64,000 nucleotides of DNA from positions 5,365,526 to 5,429,525 of the forward strand of contig JAWNZC010000445.1 in NCBI GenBank assembly GCA_035771165.1, given 5' to 3'. Positions 62,563-64,000 of this stretch are shown in pieces. Each line of letters starts with the position of its first letter. Positions within the stretch are counted from its first letter, which is position 1. Source of the DNA: Paragorgia papillata. Its lineage: Eukaryota > Cnidaria > Anthozoa > Scleralcyonacea > Coralliidae. The notes beneath the pieces are model-generated. The model searched no databases. It was not told where the DNA came from and worked only from the letters and a program-made list of their open reading frames with translations. The translations under genes were made by a program, and so were the position numbers.

Positions 62563-63364
62563 GCAAAGACATGCCCTGACAGAACCCCCTTAATCTTTAT
62601 AATCAACCCGACTTGCTATTTTAGTTGCACTACAAAACCTACAAATCTTGTCGAGATAAATTTTCGTATTTTAAGATTCAATTTCTTCATTTTAATCTTG
62701 TTTTAAGACAAAATATCTTGCCAAGAAAACCCAGCAAGATAATAATCTTGCAGACAGGATTTTAGGGATTTCAGGGAACAAGTTTTTAGGGACTTCAGTG
62801 CAGTGTGGTAGTGTCAATACATCCCAATTTTAGAACATAAGTATAACAAATAGTCTTTTAATCTTGTGACTTACTTGTTTGGATAAAAATAAATGAATCT
62901 ATATACACTACGGAAAGATGTTGTATAACACATGCATGGAAATTCACAAGTTTACACCTAGCATAGATTTCAGACCGTGTCCTACTCCGCACGATGTTTA
63001 AACGAACGAGAGAACTCGCATGCAGAAGATAAAGCGCTGCTGTAGGCACTAAAAGTTGCAGTTTTCCGACGAATTATTGTTGTATTATTCAAGATAATAT
63101 TTAAATGCAAAATATTCAATAAAAAGAACAAGCATACGTAAAACATCCGCTTCCTTGCTTTCTTTTTCTTTACCAAACCACCACGTTTCTCGGTTTCTAC
63201 ATTCCGACAGTTTTTCAACAATAGGGGGCCATGCTCCACCCTTATTATTCTCCTATTAGCTAAATTGTAACTTATAAACCTAAACACACCTATATTTATA
63301 CATACACAAACCTATTACAACACTACTCAACGTCATGCAGTAATAAAAGTTTGTAATTTTTACC

Positions 63365-63511
63365 TTAATATCTGATGTCGGAATCAAAACCACGCAAGCT
63401 GTCGAACCTGTCGTTCCTGGCACACAAGAGAACTCGACCTGGCTTGATTATAGAATGTAAGCCGAGATATAAGTAAATGTTGCACAATTCCTGGCATGTG
63501 ACTGTTCTGAA
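63365..63511 (-). other. Possible exon, uncertain
   Basis: On the minus strand a tattgtttcag acceptor precedes 63511 and an attaag/gtaaaa donor lies at 63365. One frame reads TCQELCNIYLYLGLH and ends in TAA just before the donor. It could be a 5'UTR exon of the gene to its left or chance. Confidence 0.15.
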
Positions 63512-63608
63512 ACAATAACCCCTGACATATACAATGATTGTGGTTGTCATCAATAATTAGATTTGTGTCATGCATGCAAAGATACAAGGCCACACGAGTC
63601 TAACTTTT

Positions 63609-63680
63609 GGTCGAGGGTCGAGGGTTGCAAGTCGAGGGTCGAGGGTCGCAAGGCGAGGGTCGAGGGCTAAAAGTCGAGGG
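63609..63680. repeat. GGTCGAG minisatellite
   Basis: About nine gtcgaggg-type units separated by short gcaag or ctaaaa spacers. Confidence 0.85.
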
Positions 63681-64000
63681 TAAGAAAAATATGGGGGGAA
63701 AATGAAAAATAAATGATTTATACAATCACCGTTCGTGATCTCTCAACTGGGTAAATCTAAAAATATGTCAGCGAAATTGTACAGCGAAGTTGTTTCTGGT
63801 GATGCTTGACAAGCATGTGCAGGAAATGAGTGACATTTTTCAGATTACTTTTCACAATAACAAGCTAAATAAAACTACTTATACTTGACGGATATGATAT
63901 GATATGATATAGCCGATGATAAAATGAACAGCAAAAAACGAACGTATCTGCCGCGCACTTGGAGGACGTGCAGCGCTGGTTTATTAAGCTTTTATAAACG

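Larger units (their letters stand above)
62563..64000. other. Gene-poor right end
   Basis: No confident gene. It contains aatcttgt-rich DNA near 62640-62750, a (GGTCGAG)n-type minisatellite at 63609-63680, a (GATAT)4 run at 63891-63910, and one weak exon candidate described separately. Confidence 0.4.

Overview
The window looks like a segment of a cnidarian nuclear genome, probably a stony coral. The evidence is A/T-rich intron-like DNA, one exon flanked by canonical GT-AG splice sites, and many palindromic MITEs, poly-C, (ATT)n and (GGA)n tracts. One palindrome (13365-13551) has the form I associate with scleractinian genomes. There is no dense ORF layout, so most short ORFs are chance.

Positions 1-52556 hold a head-to-tail array of seven near-identical units plus a truncated eighth. 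The base period is about 6.3-6.7 kb. Units 2 and 7 are longer because of later insertions. Each unit carries one 225-nt exon on the minus strand encoding a complete 12-cysteine granulin domain, phase 0 at both ends, so the exons can be joined in tandem in frame. About 10.9 kb upstream in gene direction, at 55046-55150 (minus), lies an exon with a start codon, a signal peptide and a phase-0 donor. Together they make a plausible secreted progranulin-type gene running right to left and leaving the window at position 1. Five of the seven granulin exons are intact; those in units 2 and 6 carry single-base homopolymer insertions that may be decay or assembly error.

Between successive granulin segments sits a roughly 2.3-kb foldback-like element. 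It has long inverted arms containing variable (TTAAC)n/(GTTAA)n tracts, an NRF1-like GCGCATGCGC palindrome and paired inverted CCAAT motifs. Unit 7, nearest the 5' exon, keeps sequence the other units have lost and looks like the outgroup. Later insertions include a 2.5-kb hAT-type non-autonomous element (8-bp TSD, unit 7), a 3.4-kb TIR element with a 9-bp TSD (unit 2), a TTAA-target MITE (units 2 and 3) and a 311-bp palindrome (unit 7).

From 52.6 to 64 kb the sequence is single-copy or repeat mosaic. It holds a diverged remnant of the unit core (53159-53492), palindromic MITEs, the signal-peptide exon, an (ATT)n tract, a decayed LINE 3' fragment, a cluster resembling a degraded Polinton/adintovirus-like element (57034-59627), a second copy of the hAT element (60067-62562) and a repeat-bearing tail with no confident gene.
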